This document shows, in pieces, positions 1 through 5,470 of a stretch of DNA of 5,869 bases (position 1 is its first letter; the number at the start of each line of letters is the position of its first letter). The translations under genes were made by a program, and so were the position numbers. Source of the stretch: Candidatus Heimdallarchaeota archaeon (GTDB lineage Archaea > Asgardarchaeota > Heimdallarchaeia > Heimdallarchaeales > Heimdallarchaeaceae); assembly GCA_016839875.1 (NCBI GenBank), contig JAEOTK010000402.1, positions 1 to 5,869 on the forward strand, read 5' to 3'. The notes below the pieces were generated by a model. That model was given only the letters and a program-made list of their open reading frames with translations, was not told the origin of the DNA and did not search any database.

Positions 1-212
1 AAGTTTCGAGCAGATTGTAAGATAACATGATAGACTTCCTCCCAATTATCTTCTGCTACTAAATCCCTAACTTCTTCAAGATTCAAACTTTCAATAATCA
101 AAAGAGGAGAAGCTAACCCACCTTTCACCTTATTATATCTGTTTAATATAATTTTATAATATTCAATGGTAGATTCAGCACTTAAACCGCCTATGATACC
201 AATTTTCTTCAT
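1..212 (-). CDS. Aspartate/glutamate racemase family protein, N-terminal part (cut by left edge)
   Basis: This frame is open from an ATG at 212-210 (minus strand) to the window edge, giving 70 residues with no stop. The translation begins MKKIGIIGGLSAESTIEYY, the conserved opening of the Asp/Glu racemase superfamily (usual form GIIGG-x-x-P/A-E-S-T-x-x-Y-Y), followed by a LLIIES-type second strand and an acidic helix (LEEVRDLVAEDNWEEV). Family members are cytoplasmic, PLP-independent enzymes that interconvert L- and D-aspartate or glutamate with a pair of cysteines. Both catalytic Cys positions normally lie beyond residue 75, outside the window, so activity cannot be judged and related hydantoin racemase or maleate isomerase-like roles stay possible. 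The gene is transcribed divergently from the alpha/beta hydrolase. A TATA-like box 22-33 nt upstream suggests a leaderless message; no Shine-Dalgarno site is visible. Confidence 0.88.
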   Translation of the reverse strand, partial: MKKIGIIGGLSAESTIEYYKIILNRYNKVKGGLASPLLIIESLNLEEVRDLVAEDNWEEVYHVILQSARN

Positions 213-233
213 TGTGCTATTTATTTTAAGCTC

Positions 234-245
234 TCTATAATAATA
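234..245 (-). promoter_or_regulatory. Putative TATA box of the racemase gene
   Basis: The minus strand reads ATTATTATAGAG here, preceded by the purine-rich GGAAAT that could serve as a BRE. Its centre lies about 28 nt from the ATG at 212, the spacing expected for an archaeal promoter whose transcript starts at or next to the start codon. Inferred from spacing and composition only. Confidence 0.4.
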
Positions 246-272
246 TTTCCAATGGATAATCCCTGCAGAGGT

Positions 273-280
273 TTTATAAT
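273..280 (+). promoter_or_regulatory. Putative TATA box of the alpha/beta hydrolase gene
   Basis: TTTATAAT stands out in the 100-bp divergent gap. A start site about 26 nt downstream would fall near 302, leaving a leader of roughly 10 nt before the TTG start at 313. No Shine-Dalgarno sequence lies between them, which agrees with a very short leader. Confidence 0.4.
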
Positions 281-312
281 CTCACATTTCTCTCTCTATG
301 ATGTGAACTAAA

Positions 313-1083
313 TTGTTTATAGATATCAATGGAATCAAAATGAATACAGTTTCTTTTGGTAAAGGAAACAAAACCTTTCTAGGTATTAGTGGTTTTGTTG
401 CAGATTGGAGGGTATGGACTTTTCCTTTTGAAATTATGAGTAAGAAAATAAGATGCGTTAGTTTCGATCATCGTGGAGTGGGAGAAACTCCAGCACCTTT
501 AGATACGATTACAATCGATGCGTTGGTAGATGATGTATTTGGTGTTATGGATACATTGGATATTGACAGGTGTATTCTTGGAGGAGAATCTTTTGGTGGT
601 ACAATTGCCGCATTAGCTGCACTAAAACAACCAGAAAGATTTGAGGGGCTTGTTTTAGTAGATACTTCTGGACCAAATCCAGTTCCTCTGACTGAAGAAA
701 GATTGCAGTTTATTCAGCTCATGAAAGCAGATTTCGGAAAAGCAATGAATATGTTTATTGAAAGCATCTTTCCCGAAACTAATTCAGAACACTATAAACG
801 TATGGGATTAAGTATAGTTACTCGACCAGGTTCAGAAGTAGCAGTTAAACATATGGAACTCATGTCACAAGGAGAAAATAATGTGCCTGTTCATAACATC
901 AAGATTCCTACTTTAGTTATATATGGTTCATTGGATGGACCTAATGTCATCAAGAACAGTAAATATCTAGTGGATGTTATACCTGATGCAGAGTTGAAAG
1001 TGATAGAAGGAGCTGGACATGTACCAGTTGTTACTAAACCTCATGAAGTTGTAAAAGCAATAGAAAAGAGATTTTTAGGTTAA
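313..1083 (+). CDS. Alpha/beta hydrolase fold protein
   Basis: This 256-residue protein has the usual length of a single-domain alpha/beta hydrolase. The nucleophile elbow G91-E-S93-F-G95 follows a hydrophobic strand, Asp208 sits in the YGSLDGP loop after strand LVIYG, and His236 lies in EGAGHVP, so the Ser-Asp-His triad is complete. FDHRGVGET (residues 51-59) is the conserved strand-4 loop. The usual HG oxyanion motif is SGF at 26-28, so the customary His is replaced. There is no signal peptide, so it is probably a cytoplasmic esterase, lactonase or similar enzyme; the substrate cannot be read from sequence. The start is TTG: an in-frame TGA at 304-306 prevents extension, and the next start, ATG at 340, would remove the first beta strand (FIDINGIKM). 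It ends 5 bp before the converging transporter gene. Confidence 0.9.
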   Translation: MFIDINGIKMNTVSFGKGNKTFLGISGFVADWRVWTFPFEIMSKKIRCVSFDHRGVGETPAPLDTITIDALVDDVFGVMDTLDIDRCILGGESFGGTIAALAALKQPERFEGLVLVDTSGPNPVPLTEERLQFIQLMKADFGKAMNMFIESIFPETNSEHYKRMGLSIVTRPGSEVAVKHMELMSQGENNVPVHNIKIPTLVIYGSLDGPNVIKNSKYLVDVIPDAELKVIEGAGHVPVVTKPHEVVKAIEKRFLG

Positions 1084-1088
1084 GATAT

Positions 1089-2483
1089 TTATTTTCCTCT
1101 TTTCTTATGTAATTTGCTTAAATTCGTTTTAACTTTTTCCAATTTCTTACCATGCAAAGGGTAGATCAGTAATGCTATGAAACCCAAGACAAGAAAACCA
1201 AGTGGAAGAATGCCAACACCTAAACGGAGTCCCCTTATAGCTGAATAAGGTTGCATTGATAAATAAGATCTGTACCCGAAGAACTCAATTATCGCTGTAA
1301 AGAGAAATATGATGAGAGATGAAGCTGGTTTTGTGATTAAAGCATTTGTTCCAAAAAACATCCCTTCTCTTCGATTGTTCGTTTTAAGTTCATCTTCATC
1401 TGCTATATCTCCTACCATAGGATTAACTAGAAGCCACCAGACAGTTGACATACATAAACAAACACCATAACAGATTGCCATAAGAACAATAGATTGTGCA
1501 AAATAAAGACCAATGAACCCAAGAATCATTAGAACTATTACTATGAAGAATGAATTTCGAAGACCAACCTTTTTCTGGATTTTTTCGAATATAAATAAGA
1601 TGGGAATATAGAAGATACCAGTGGCAACTGTAATGATTAAAATCGGAATCTGGTCAAGCTGAAAGACATACTTATAGTATATAGGAATAACAGCAAGAAG
1701 GTTAATTGCAACAGCATTCATCATAAACGAAAAAATTACAAAAAATATGAATGATTTGGATTTGAAAGTTTCTTTGATTGCTTCCCAAATCGGTAATGGT
1801 TGAGAATCATCCCCTTCTAACGATTTTTCTTTTAGCTTCATTGATCCAAAAATCATTAGAATAAGAGCTACTACTCCAATAGAAATGAAAATCAGTGACA
1901 TATTGCTACTACTTAGTGTTTCAGAAGTAAGTACCAGATTGGGTGTCATAGAGGCTATTCCAACAGGTATCATGCTAAGTAACATGGCAATCATCATAAT
2001 TCTAGTTCGTTCGTTTGTACTTGTGGTTTGATCAACTTGCATTGCACTGATATTCAAACCAGCAATTGTTAATCCTGTGTCAAAAATGAAAAGAGCTACA
2101 AGTAAGAAAATAAAGAGTGAAATTTGTGACCATCTGGAAGATGCTAACCAAAACATAAGATAACCAACAAAGTAGAAAGGTATGGATATTCGAACAAAAA
2201 AAGCTCGTTTACCTCTCTTATCCATTCTCTTTTTATCAGACATATAACCAAAAATTGGATCATTTATGGCATTCCAGACAGCAAAGATAATCATTACGAT
2301 TCCATAATTAATTGGATCCATGTGAAGTATATCAACATAGAAGCCAAATAGGGCTCCCATAAACAGAGCACTAAACATATCAGAACCAGATTTTGTTATA
2401 CCTATATAGATTCTTTGGCCAAAAGAAACGCGTTGTTCATTTTCAACCAAATCCTCCGCCTGTTCCGTTTCTGCATTACTCAT
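1089..2483 (-). CDS. MFS transporter, glycoside-pentoside-hexuronide (GPH):cation symporter type
   Basis: The 464-residue protein has about 12 hydrophobic segments (near residues 35-52, 58-76, 98-115, 120-143, 161-180, 195-213, 245-270, 280-300, 310-329, 332-354, 384-403 and 421-441). GPH hallmarks are clear: WNAINDPIFGYMSDKKR at 70-86, where the family has W-D/N-A-x-x-D-P, and a loop at 356-378 with DIADEDELKTNNRREG, matching the family D-x-x-D-x-D/E-E-x-K-T-x-x-R-R-E-G signature. Asp75 sits where the cation-coordinating Asp of characterised members such as MelB lies. Known members bring sugars or glycosides across the cytoplasmic membrane with Na+ or H+; the substrate is not determinable here, and related MFS_2 members carry other solutes. 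The ATG at 2483 is preceded by AAAGG (2491-2495, minus strand) with 7 nt spacing. It is divergent from the anchored CBM9-like protein, suggesting paired expression. Confidence 0.88.
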   Translation of the reverse strand: MSNAETEQAEDLVENEQRVSFGQRIYIGITKSGSDMFSALFMGALFGFYVDILHMDPINYGIVMIIFAVWNAINDPIFGYMSDKKRMDKRGKRAFFVRISIPFYFVGYLMFWLASSRWSQISLFIFLLVALFIFDTGLTIAGLNISAMQVDQTTSTNERTRIMMIAMLLSMIPVGIASMTPNLVLTSETLSSSNMSLIFISIGVVALILMIFGSMKLKEKSLEGDDSQPLPIWEAIKETFKSKSFIFFVIFSFMMNAVAINLLAVIPIYYKYVFQLDQIPILIITVATGIFYIPILFIFEKIQKKVGLRNSFFIVIVLMILGFIGLYFAQSIVLMAICYGVCLCMSTVWWLLVNPMVGDIADEDELKTNNRREGMFFGTNALITKPASSLIIFLFTAIIEFFGYRSYLSMQPYSAIRGLRLGVGILPLGFLVLGFIALLIYPLHGKKLEKVKTNLSKLHKKRGK

Positions 2484-2490
2484 TTAGGTA

Positions 2491-2495
2491 CCTTT
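2491..2495 (-). promoter_or_regulatory. Shine-Dalgarno site of the transporter gene
   Basis: AAAGG on the minus strand, 7 nt before the ATG at 2483. It supports that start and shows that this transcript carries a leader, unlike the leaderless-looking genes nearby. Confidence 0.55.
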
Positions 2496-2527
2496 ACTAC
2501 AGAATCATAGGCTTCCTTATCAATTTT

Positions 2528-2537
2528 GCTTAAAATA
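2528..2537. promoter_or_regulatory. Putative TATA element in the transporter/anchored-protein divergent promoter
   Basis: GCTTAAAATA on the plus strand (TATTTTAAGC on the minus). On the minus strand it lies 45-54 nt upstream of the transporter ATG, giving a leader of about 20-25 nt that contains the Shine-Dalgarno site. On the plus strand it could also serve the gene at 2618 with a leader of about 60 nt. The same ten bases recur at 222-231 and 4651-4660, both on the minus strand. Confidence 0.4.
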
Positions 2538-2570
2538 GACATTGTTTCGGATAAATTCAAATATGTAAAT

Positions 2571-2581
2571 TAACAATGTTA
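2571..2581. promoter_or_regulatory. Palindrome TAACA-A-TGTTA, candidate operator
   Basis: A perfect 11-bp dyad with 5-bp arms in the intergenic gap upstream of the anchored protein. Its centre is 17 bp from a second dyad at 2586-2600. AT-rich DNA produces short palindromes by chance, so an operator role is only a suggestion. Confidence 0.25.
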
Positions 2582-2585
2582 GGGA

Positions 2586-2600
2586 AGTTAAGAATTAACT
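2586..2600. promoter_or_regulatory. Palindrome AGTTAA-GAA-TTAACT, candidate operator
   Basis: A perfect inverted repeat with 6-bp arms and a 3-bp centre, just upstream of the Shine-Dalgarno site of the anchored protein. Its position would suit a repressor acting at or just after the transcription start. Its arms (GTTAA/TTAAC) share TTAAC with the sequence around the neighbouring dyad (ATTAACAATG). Confidence 0.28.
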
Positions 2601-2604
2601 GAAT

Positions 2605-2608
2605 AAGG
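2605..2608 (+). promoter_or_regulatory. Shine-Dalgarno site of the anchored surface protein
   Basis: AAGG in the context ATAAGGTAG, 9 nt before the ATG at 2618; it supports that start. Confidence 0.5.
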
Positions 2609-2617
2609 TAGAAAAAA

Positions 2618-4006
2618 ATGGTAAAAGGAACAACAATTATTGGAATAGTGCTCGCACTTATTCTTGCAGGAGGGACATTCTTTTTGGGGTGGTATTATGC
2701 GAACGATTGGCAATTTGGTAAACCACCACCAATTGATACATCACCAACCCTAATTACTCCTACAATTGATGGAATTATTGGCGAATCTGAATGGTTGCGT
2801 AGTTCATACTATAACATTCCATTTTACTTGGATATTGATAACGAACCAGATGCAGCTAACATCTCAAATGTAGATGGATGGAATTATATTTCCGTTGCAG
2901 AGGATAACGAATCTTACTACATTGCACTAGATTTGTGTTCAGACCGTACAAACAATAAAGAAGGAGAATGGTTAGCATATCATCTTGCTAATCGATTACC
3001 TGATACTATGAACTCTAAACTTGCTTTCTATGCTCTTGAAGATTTTGGATATGAATACCTCTTCTATAATGTAAGCGAAGATGATGTGTTCGATACTGAA
3101 ATGTTCTATGGTGGAGGAACTGATAATTACTATGATATACCTATCGATCCATTAATAGACTCTATAGAAGTATTTCGAGGAAATACTAGTGGAGACTTTT
3201 ACGATTTCTGGACAATTGGGGATAACAAGAATTTTACAGGTACCTCATCGTATTTTCCAACTAATGCAACTTCTGGGTGGCTAGAAGGTGAATTCTTAGA
3301 TATACAATTCGGTGTCGATATCGATGAAAAGTTACCAGATATAGATCTTAGCACTTTCATGACATCTCTTAGCGATATGGATTTACGGATAAGAATGAGA
3401 TCCAGTTTAGTATCCGATCCTATAGGTCATGGGGGTATTGCAGATGAATATTACTTCAGTGTTCTAGAGCATGGAGGTTCTCGAGTAGATATGAGCAATG
3501 CAGCAGCTTTTTACACCAACGTAAACGAATTGACTTTCTCAGCGGATACAGATTTGAATCTAATAGTAGATTTAGATCATACAACTATTGATCCTACGAC
3601 AGGCATGTTTTATTTCTCAATTCATTGTTGGAATGATGAAGATTTAGTTGATCCAACAGATTTTGAAATATATATTGATAAACTCTCTCTGAAGTTCACA
3701 ACAGATTATGTGAGTAATATAGTTGGAAAATCTATTGCAAATAGTAACTTCGATATAGCGTATGATTTTAATTCAAGTGTGAATTGTAATGAAAGTCACA
3801 GGATGTTCGAGTTCAAAGTTGCCAAAGCTGAATTTCCAACACTAGATGATGAATTTCTATATCTGAATTTTGCAGGATATGGAACAATGGCTATGGAAGG
3901 AACAAATTACTGGATGCAACCAAACGCAGGTTTTCCATTACCACCAATCATTTCTTCGATTGCTGATAAGCGTCAATTCATGACTTTTGATATGAGTATA
4001 ACTTAG
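2618..4006 (+). CDS. Membrane-anchored extracellular protein with CBM9-like N-terminal segment
   Basis: The 462-residue protein begins with a short cytoplasmic MVKGT and one hydrophobic helix (about 6-27, ending FFLGWYY), an uncleaved anchor or signal sequence, followed by a PPP hinge at 36-38. The rest is polar, strongly acidic and strand-rich. Residues 48-60 (TPTIDGIIGESEW) with ISVAEDNESYYIALDL at 91-106 match the opening of CBM9-like/DOMON-type beta-sandwich domains, where I-D-G-x-x-x-E-x-E-W is typical; these often bind carbohydrates. Eight N-X-S/T sequons (N81, 97, 151, 189, 205, 216, 385, 391) fit an exported, glycosylated archaeal protein. Only three cysteines occur (107, 337, 390). 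The C-terminal two-thirds (about 180-462) is not recognised; it is strand-rich and Asp-rich, so metal binding is possible but unproven. The divergent sugar-type transporter suggests a role in substrate capture, by inference. Confidence 0.78.
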   Translation: MVKGTTIIGIVLALILAGGTFFLGWYYANDWQFGKPPPIDTSPTLITPTIDGIIGESEWLRSSYYNIPFYLDIDNEPDAANISNVDGWNYISVAEDNESYYIALDLCSDRTNNKEGEWLAYHLANRLPDTMNSKLAFYALEDFGYEYLFYNVSEDDVFDTEMFYGGGTDNYYDIPIDPLIDSIEVFRGNTSGDFYDFWTIGDNKNFTGTSSYFPTNATSGWLEGEFLDIQFGVDIDEKLPDIDLSTFMTSLSDMDLRIRMRSSLVSDPIGHGGIADEYYFSVLEHGGSRVDMSNAAAFYTNVNELTFSADTDLNLIVDLDHTTIDPTTGMFYFSIHCWNDEDLVDPTDFEIYIDKLSLKFTTDYVSNIVGKSIANSNFDIAYDFNSSVNCNESHRMFEFKVAKAEFPTLDDEFLYLNFAGYGTMAMEGTNYWMQPNAGFPLPPIISSIADKRQFMTFDMSIT

Positions 4007-4029
4007 CTTTATACTCATCATTTCCTCTC

Positions 4030-4041
4030 TTTTTTAAAAAA
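4030..4041. terminator. Bidirectional T-run terminator (T6A6)
   Basis: TTTTTTAAAAAA lies in the 44-bp gap between two converging genes, so each strand ends in a run of six T after its own stop codon. Archaeal RNA polymerase terminates at such U-tracts without needing a GC hairpin. One element can therefore serve both the anchored protein and the flavin reductase. Confidence 0.55.
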
Positions 4042-4050
4042 TCAATTATC

Positions 4051-4623
4051 TTATTCATTTTTGTGTGTATAATCCTTGCCAATTTGATATGCTTTTGCTA
4101 CTATTTTCCCCATCTCTCTATAAGTCCTATCATGAAATAGAGTTAATGGATTTATCAATTCAAGGTTCGGTTTTCCATCTATCAGACAATCTTCATTTAT
4201 GAACAACTCTATTACTTCCCCTACAAATGTGATCATATGCTTAACTACGAATTGATGCACTACTTTGCAACTCATACACACTGGAAATTCCTTGGCCATT
4301 GGCACATTCTCTTGCTCTCCAAAGAAACTCTCGAACACATCAGATTTGTCAACTTTATGACCTGATTTTGTTCCTACATAGTCTGTTTCAACAACTTGAT
4401 TAGTAGAAGGAATATTTACACTAAATGTTTGATTTGTTTTAACTCCCTTAATTGTGTAGTGACCTTTATACATAGAAATATACACAGTTAGTGGTGATAG
4501 ACACATTAAACCAAAATTACCTAAAGTATTGTATGTTGGTTTATTTTCTACAATTGTACCAACAACTACAGTTGGAACTGGAAAAAGATATTGACCAGTT
4601 GGTTTGATTTTTTGTTTTTTCAT
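4051..4623 (-). CDS. Flavin reductase-like FMN-binding split-barrel protein (flavoredoxin type)
   Basis: The 190-residue protein has the length and pattern of the flavin reductase-like domain: YLFPVPTVVVGT (12-23), NTLGNFGLMCLSPLTVYISM (32-51) with the conserved N-x-x-x-x-S-P-x-x-V/Y-x-I-S core, the helix HYTIKGVKTNQTFSVNIPS (55-73), and DYVGTKSGHKVDKSDVF (81-97), typical of flavoredoxin relatives. Members bind FMN and either reduce free flavin with NAD(P)H or shuttle electrons. CMSC at 116-119 contributes a CxxC in the stretch where relatives often keep a single Cys before KVVH. It is cytoplasmic, with no signal or membrane segment. The ATG at 4623 has no Shine-Dalgarno but a strong TATA box about 27 nt upstream, implying a leaderless message. 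The divergent TIGR04076 pair and the nearby flavodoxin suggest a redox neighbourhood. The native electron partner is unknown. Confidence 0.87.
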   Translation of the reverse strand: MKKQKIKPTGQYLFPVPTVVVGTIVENKPTYNTLGNFGLMCLSPLTVYISMYKGHYTIKGVKTNQTFSVNIPSTNQVVETDYVGTKSGHKVDKSDVFESFFGEQENVPMAKEFPVCMSCKVVHQFVVKHMITFVGEVIELFINEDCLIDGKPNLELINPLTLFHDRTYREMGKIVAKAYQIGKDYTHKNE

Positions 4624-4645
4624 TATATCATCTGATAGAACAGAC

Positions 4646-4660
4646 CTTTATATTTTAAGC
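4646..4660 (-). promoter_or_regulatory. BRE/TATA promoter of the flavin reductase gene
   Basis: The minus strand reads GCTTAAAATATAAAG, a good archaeal TATA box, preceded by the purine-rich GAAAAAC as a possible BRE. The box centre is about 28-30 nt from the ATG at 4623, so transcription should begin within a few bases of the start codon. A 12-bp palindrome lies 2 bp beyond its upstream end. Confidence 0.6.
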
Positions 4661-4662
4661 GT

Positions 4663-4674
4663 TTTTCTAGAAAA
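4663..4674. promoter_or_regulatory. Palindrome TTTTCTAGAAAA, candidate operator
   Basis: A perfect 12-bp palindrome immediately upstream of the flavin reductase TATA box, covering the presumed BRE. A factor bound here would be placed to block or aid TFB/TBP loading. It differs in sequence from the dyad at 4745-4758, though both contain TCTA. Confidence 0.35.
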
Positions 4675-4714
4675 TCTAATTTGAACAGATTACTCTTCAT
4701 AACCTACTCAATAA

Positions 4715-4724
4715 TTTTTATAAG
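4715..4724 (+). promoter_or_regulatory. Putative TATA box of the TIGR04076 gene pair
   Basis: TTTTTATAAG in the divergent gap. With usual archaeal spacing the transcript would begin near 4745, giving a leader of about 43 nt that carries the Shine-Dalgarno site. Confidence 0.4.
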
Positions 4725-4744
4725 TGCTCTTTGGTGTATTTTGT

Positions 4745-4758
4745 AAATCTAAAGATTT
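4745..4758. promoter_or_regulatory. Palindrome AAATCT-AA-AGATTT, candidate operator
   Basis: A perfect inverted repeat with 6-bp arms and a 2-bp centre, placed at the transcription start predicted for the TIGR04076 pair. That is a classic position for a repressor site. Related half-sites AATCT (4673-4677) and AGATT (4687-4691) occur further upstream in the same gap. Confidence 0.38.
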
Positions 4759-4774
4759 GTTTATTTTAGATAAA

Positions 4775-4780
4775 AAGGGA
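4775..4780 (+). promoter_or_regulatory. Shine-Dalgarno site of the first TIGR04076 gene
   Basis: AAGGGA, 7 nt before the ATG at 4788, one of the strongest ribosome-binding sites in the window; it fixes the start. Confidence 0.65.
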
Positions 4781-4787
4781 TTGCAAG

Positions 4788-5096
4788 ATGACAAAAATAA
4801 AAGTATCAGTTATAAAAAAATTCAATCCAAAGGATGTATTTGGACATGAAATTACATATCCTAGAGGAGAAATAATTCCAACCTGTTATGTGTTTGAAGA
4901 AGGAGAAGAGCTCATCATAGAGAATCTGGAAAAACCGGAAAAATTCTGTGGATTGGGATGGAAGACAGTAGTGAAGGATATTGAGATACTGGCTTCAGGT
5001 GAAGATGTTTTTTGGTGTCCTCCAGGAATCATATATACTTGTTGCACAGATGGAGCAAGACCAGTTTGTTTCAAATTAGAAAGAATAAGTGAATAG
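4788..5096 (+). CDS. TIGR04076 family protein, copy 1
   Basis: This 102-residue protein has the family layout: KIKVSVIKKFNPKDVFGHE (3-21), Cys33 before FEEGEELI, EKFCGLGWKTVVKDIEIL (51-68), and TCCTDGARPVCFKLERI (84-100) at the end. TIGR04076 proteins are small cytoplasmic proteins of unknown function found in anaerobic archaea and bacteria. Cys33, Cys54 and Cys86 align with Cys34, Cys55 and Cys88 of the next gene; Cys77, Cys85 and Cys94 are extra in this copy. Conserved Cys suggests metal or iron-sulfur binding or thiol chemistry, but none is shown. It is the first gene of a likely two-gene operon, with its stop overlapping the ribosome-binding site of copy 2. It faces the flavin reductase across a 164-bp divergent gap holding two palindromes. 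Confidence 0.85.
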   Translation: MTKIKVSVIKKFNPKDVFGHEITYPRGEIIPTCYVFEEGEELIIENLEKPEKFCGLGWKTVVKDIEILASGEDVFWCPPGIIYTCCTDGARPVCFKLERISE

Positions 5097-5100
5097 GTGA
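5095..5100 (+). promoter_or_regulatory. Shine-Dalgarno site of copy 2, overlapping the copy 1 stop codon
   Basis: AGGTGA begins inside the TAG stop (5094-5096) of the first TIGR04076 gene and lies 4 nt before the ATG at 5105. This packing points to co-transcription and probably translational coupling. Confidence 0.6.
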
Positions 5101-5104
5101 TAAA

Positions 5105-5419
5105 ATGAGAAATAAAGTAAAAATAACTGTAGTTAAGCAGTTCTTACCGAAAGATATTTTCGGACATGATTATACTCTTGTATCTGGGAATACAGTAAAA
5201 AATTGTTCACTAAAAGAAGGAAATGAGTTTATTTCTGATGGATCAGGAAACAAACCTGAAGGATTTTGTCCACATGCTTGGAATAGTATTTTCAAGAATG
5301 TTCATCTTCTTACTTGGGGAGGAGGATATCCTGAAACAATCGGTGAGGGTATATCTTTTGGAGTATGTCCAGATGGATTGAGACCAGTAATCTTTAAACT
5401 AGAAAAAATAGAGAAATGA
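5105..5419 (+). CDS. TIGR04076 family protein, copy 2
   Basis: A 104-residue paralogue of the preceding gene, alignable end to end with few gaps: KVKITVVKQFLPKDIFGHD (4-22), Cys34 before LKEGNEFI, PEGFCPHAWNSIFKNVHLLTWGGG (51-74), and VCPDGLRPVIFKLEKIE (87-103). It keeps three cysteines (34, 55, 88), all at positions shared with copy 1, and is close to the family's usual sequence (GFC-x-x-A-W, then C-x-D-G-L-R-P-V-x-F-K-L-E), so it looks like the more typical copy. Function is unknown; it is presumably cytoplasmic, with no signal or membrane segment. It starts 8 bp after copy 1 and is followed by a 51-bp gap before the flavodoxin gene. The pair could form a heteromer or have split roles after duplication; neither is shown. 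Confidence 0.86.
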   Translation: MRNKVKITVVKQFLPKDIFGHDYTLVSGNTVKNCSLKEGNEFISDGSGNKPEGFCPHAWNSIFKNVHLLTWGGGYPETIGEGISFGVCPDGLRPVIFKLEKIEK

Positions 5420-5439
5420 TAGGAAGTAATATGTATAGG

Positions 5440-5447
5440 TTTTTATT
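5440..5447 (+). promoter_or_regulatory. Putative TATA box of the flavodoxin gene, also a T-run after copy 2
   Basis: The run GTTTTTATTG lies 24-31 nt before the ATG at 5471, the spacing of a leaderless archaeal promoter. Five consecutive T after the TIGR04076 stop could also act as a weak terminator. No Shine-Dalgarno site precedes the flavodoxin start, which favours its own promoter over read-through. Confidence 0.35.
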
Positions 5448-5470
5448 GTAAAGATGACTTAATTTCCTGA

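Noticed and set aside
298..306. ATG codons at 298 and 301 as alternative hydrolase starts
   Set aside because: Both are in frame with each other and reach the TGA at 304-306 at once; neither leads into the hydrolase frame, so TTG at 313 stands.
4886..5074. 62-codon minus-strand open frame opposite the first TIGR04076 gene
   Set aside because: It lies wholly inside a well-supported family gene, has a low-complexity Ser/Pro composition, and lacks its own ribosome-binding site; it is a shadow frame.
5431..5451. Tiny frame starting ATG TAT AGG before the flavodoxin gene
   Set aside because: It has only six sense codons before a TAA; nothing suggests a leader peptide, and the region fits a TATA box or T-run better.
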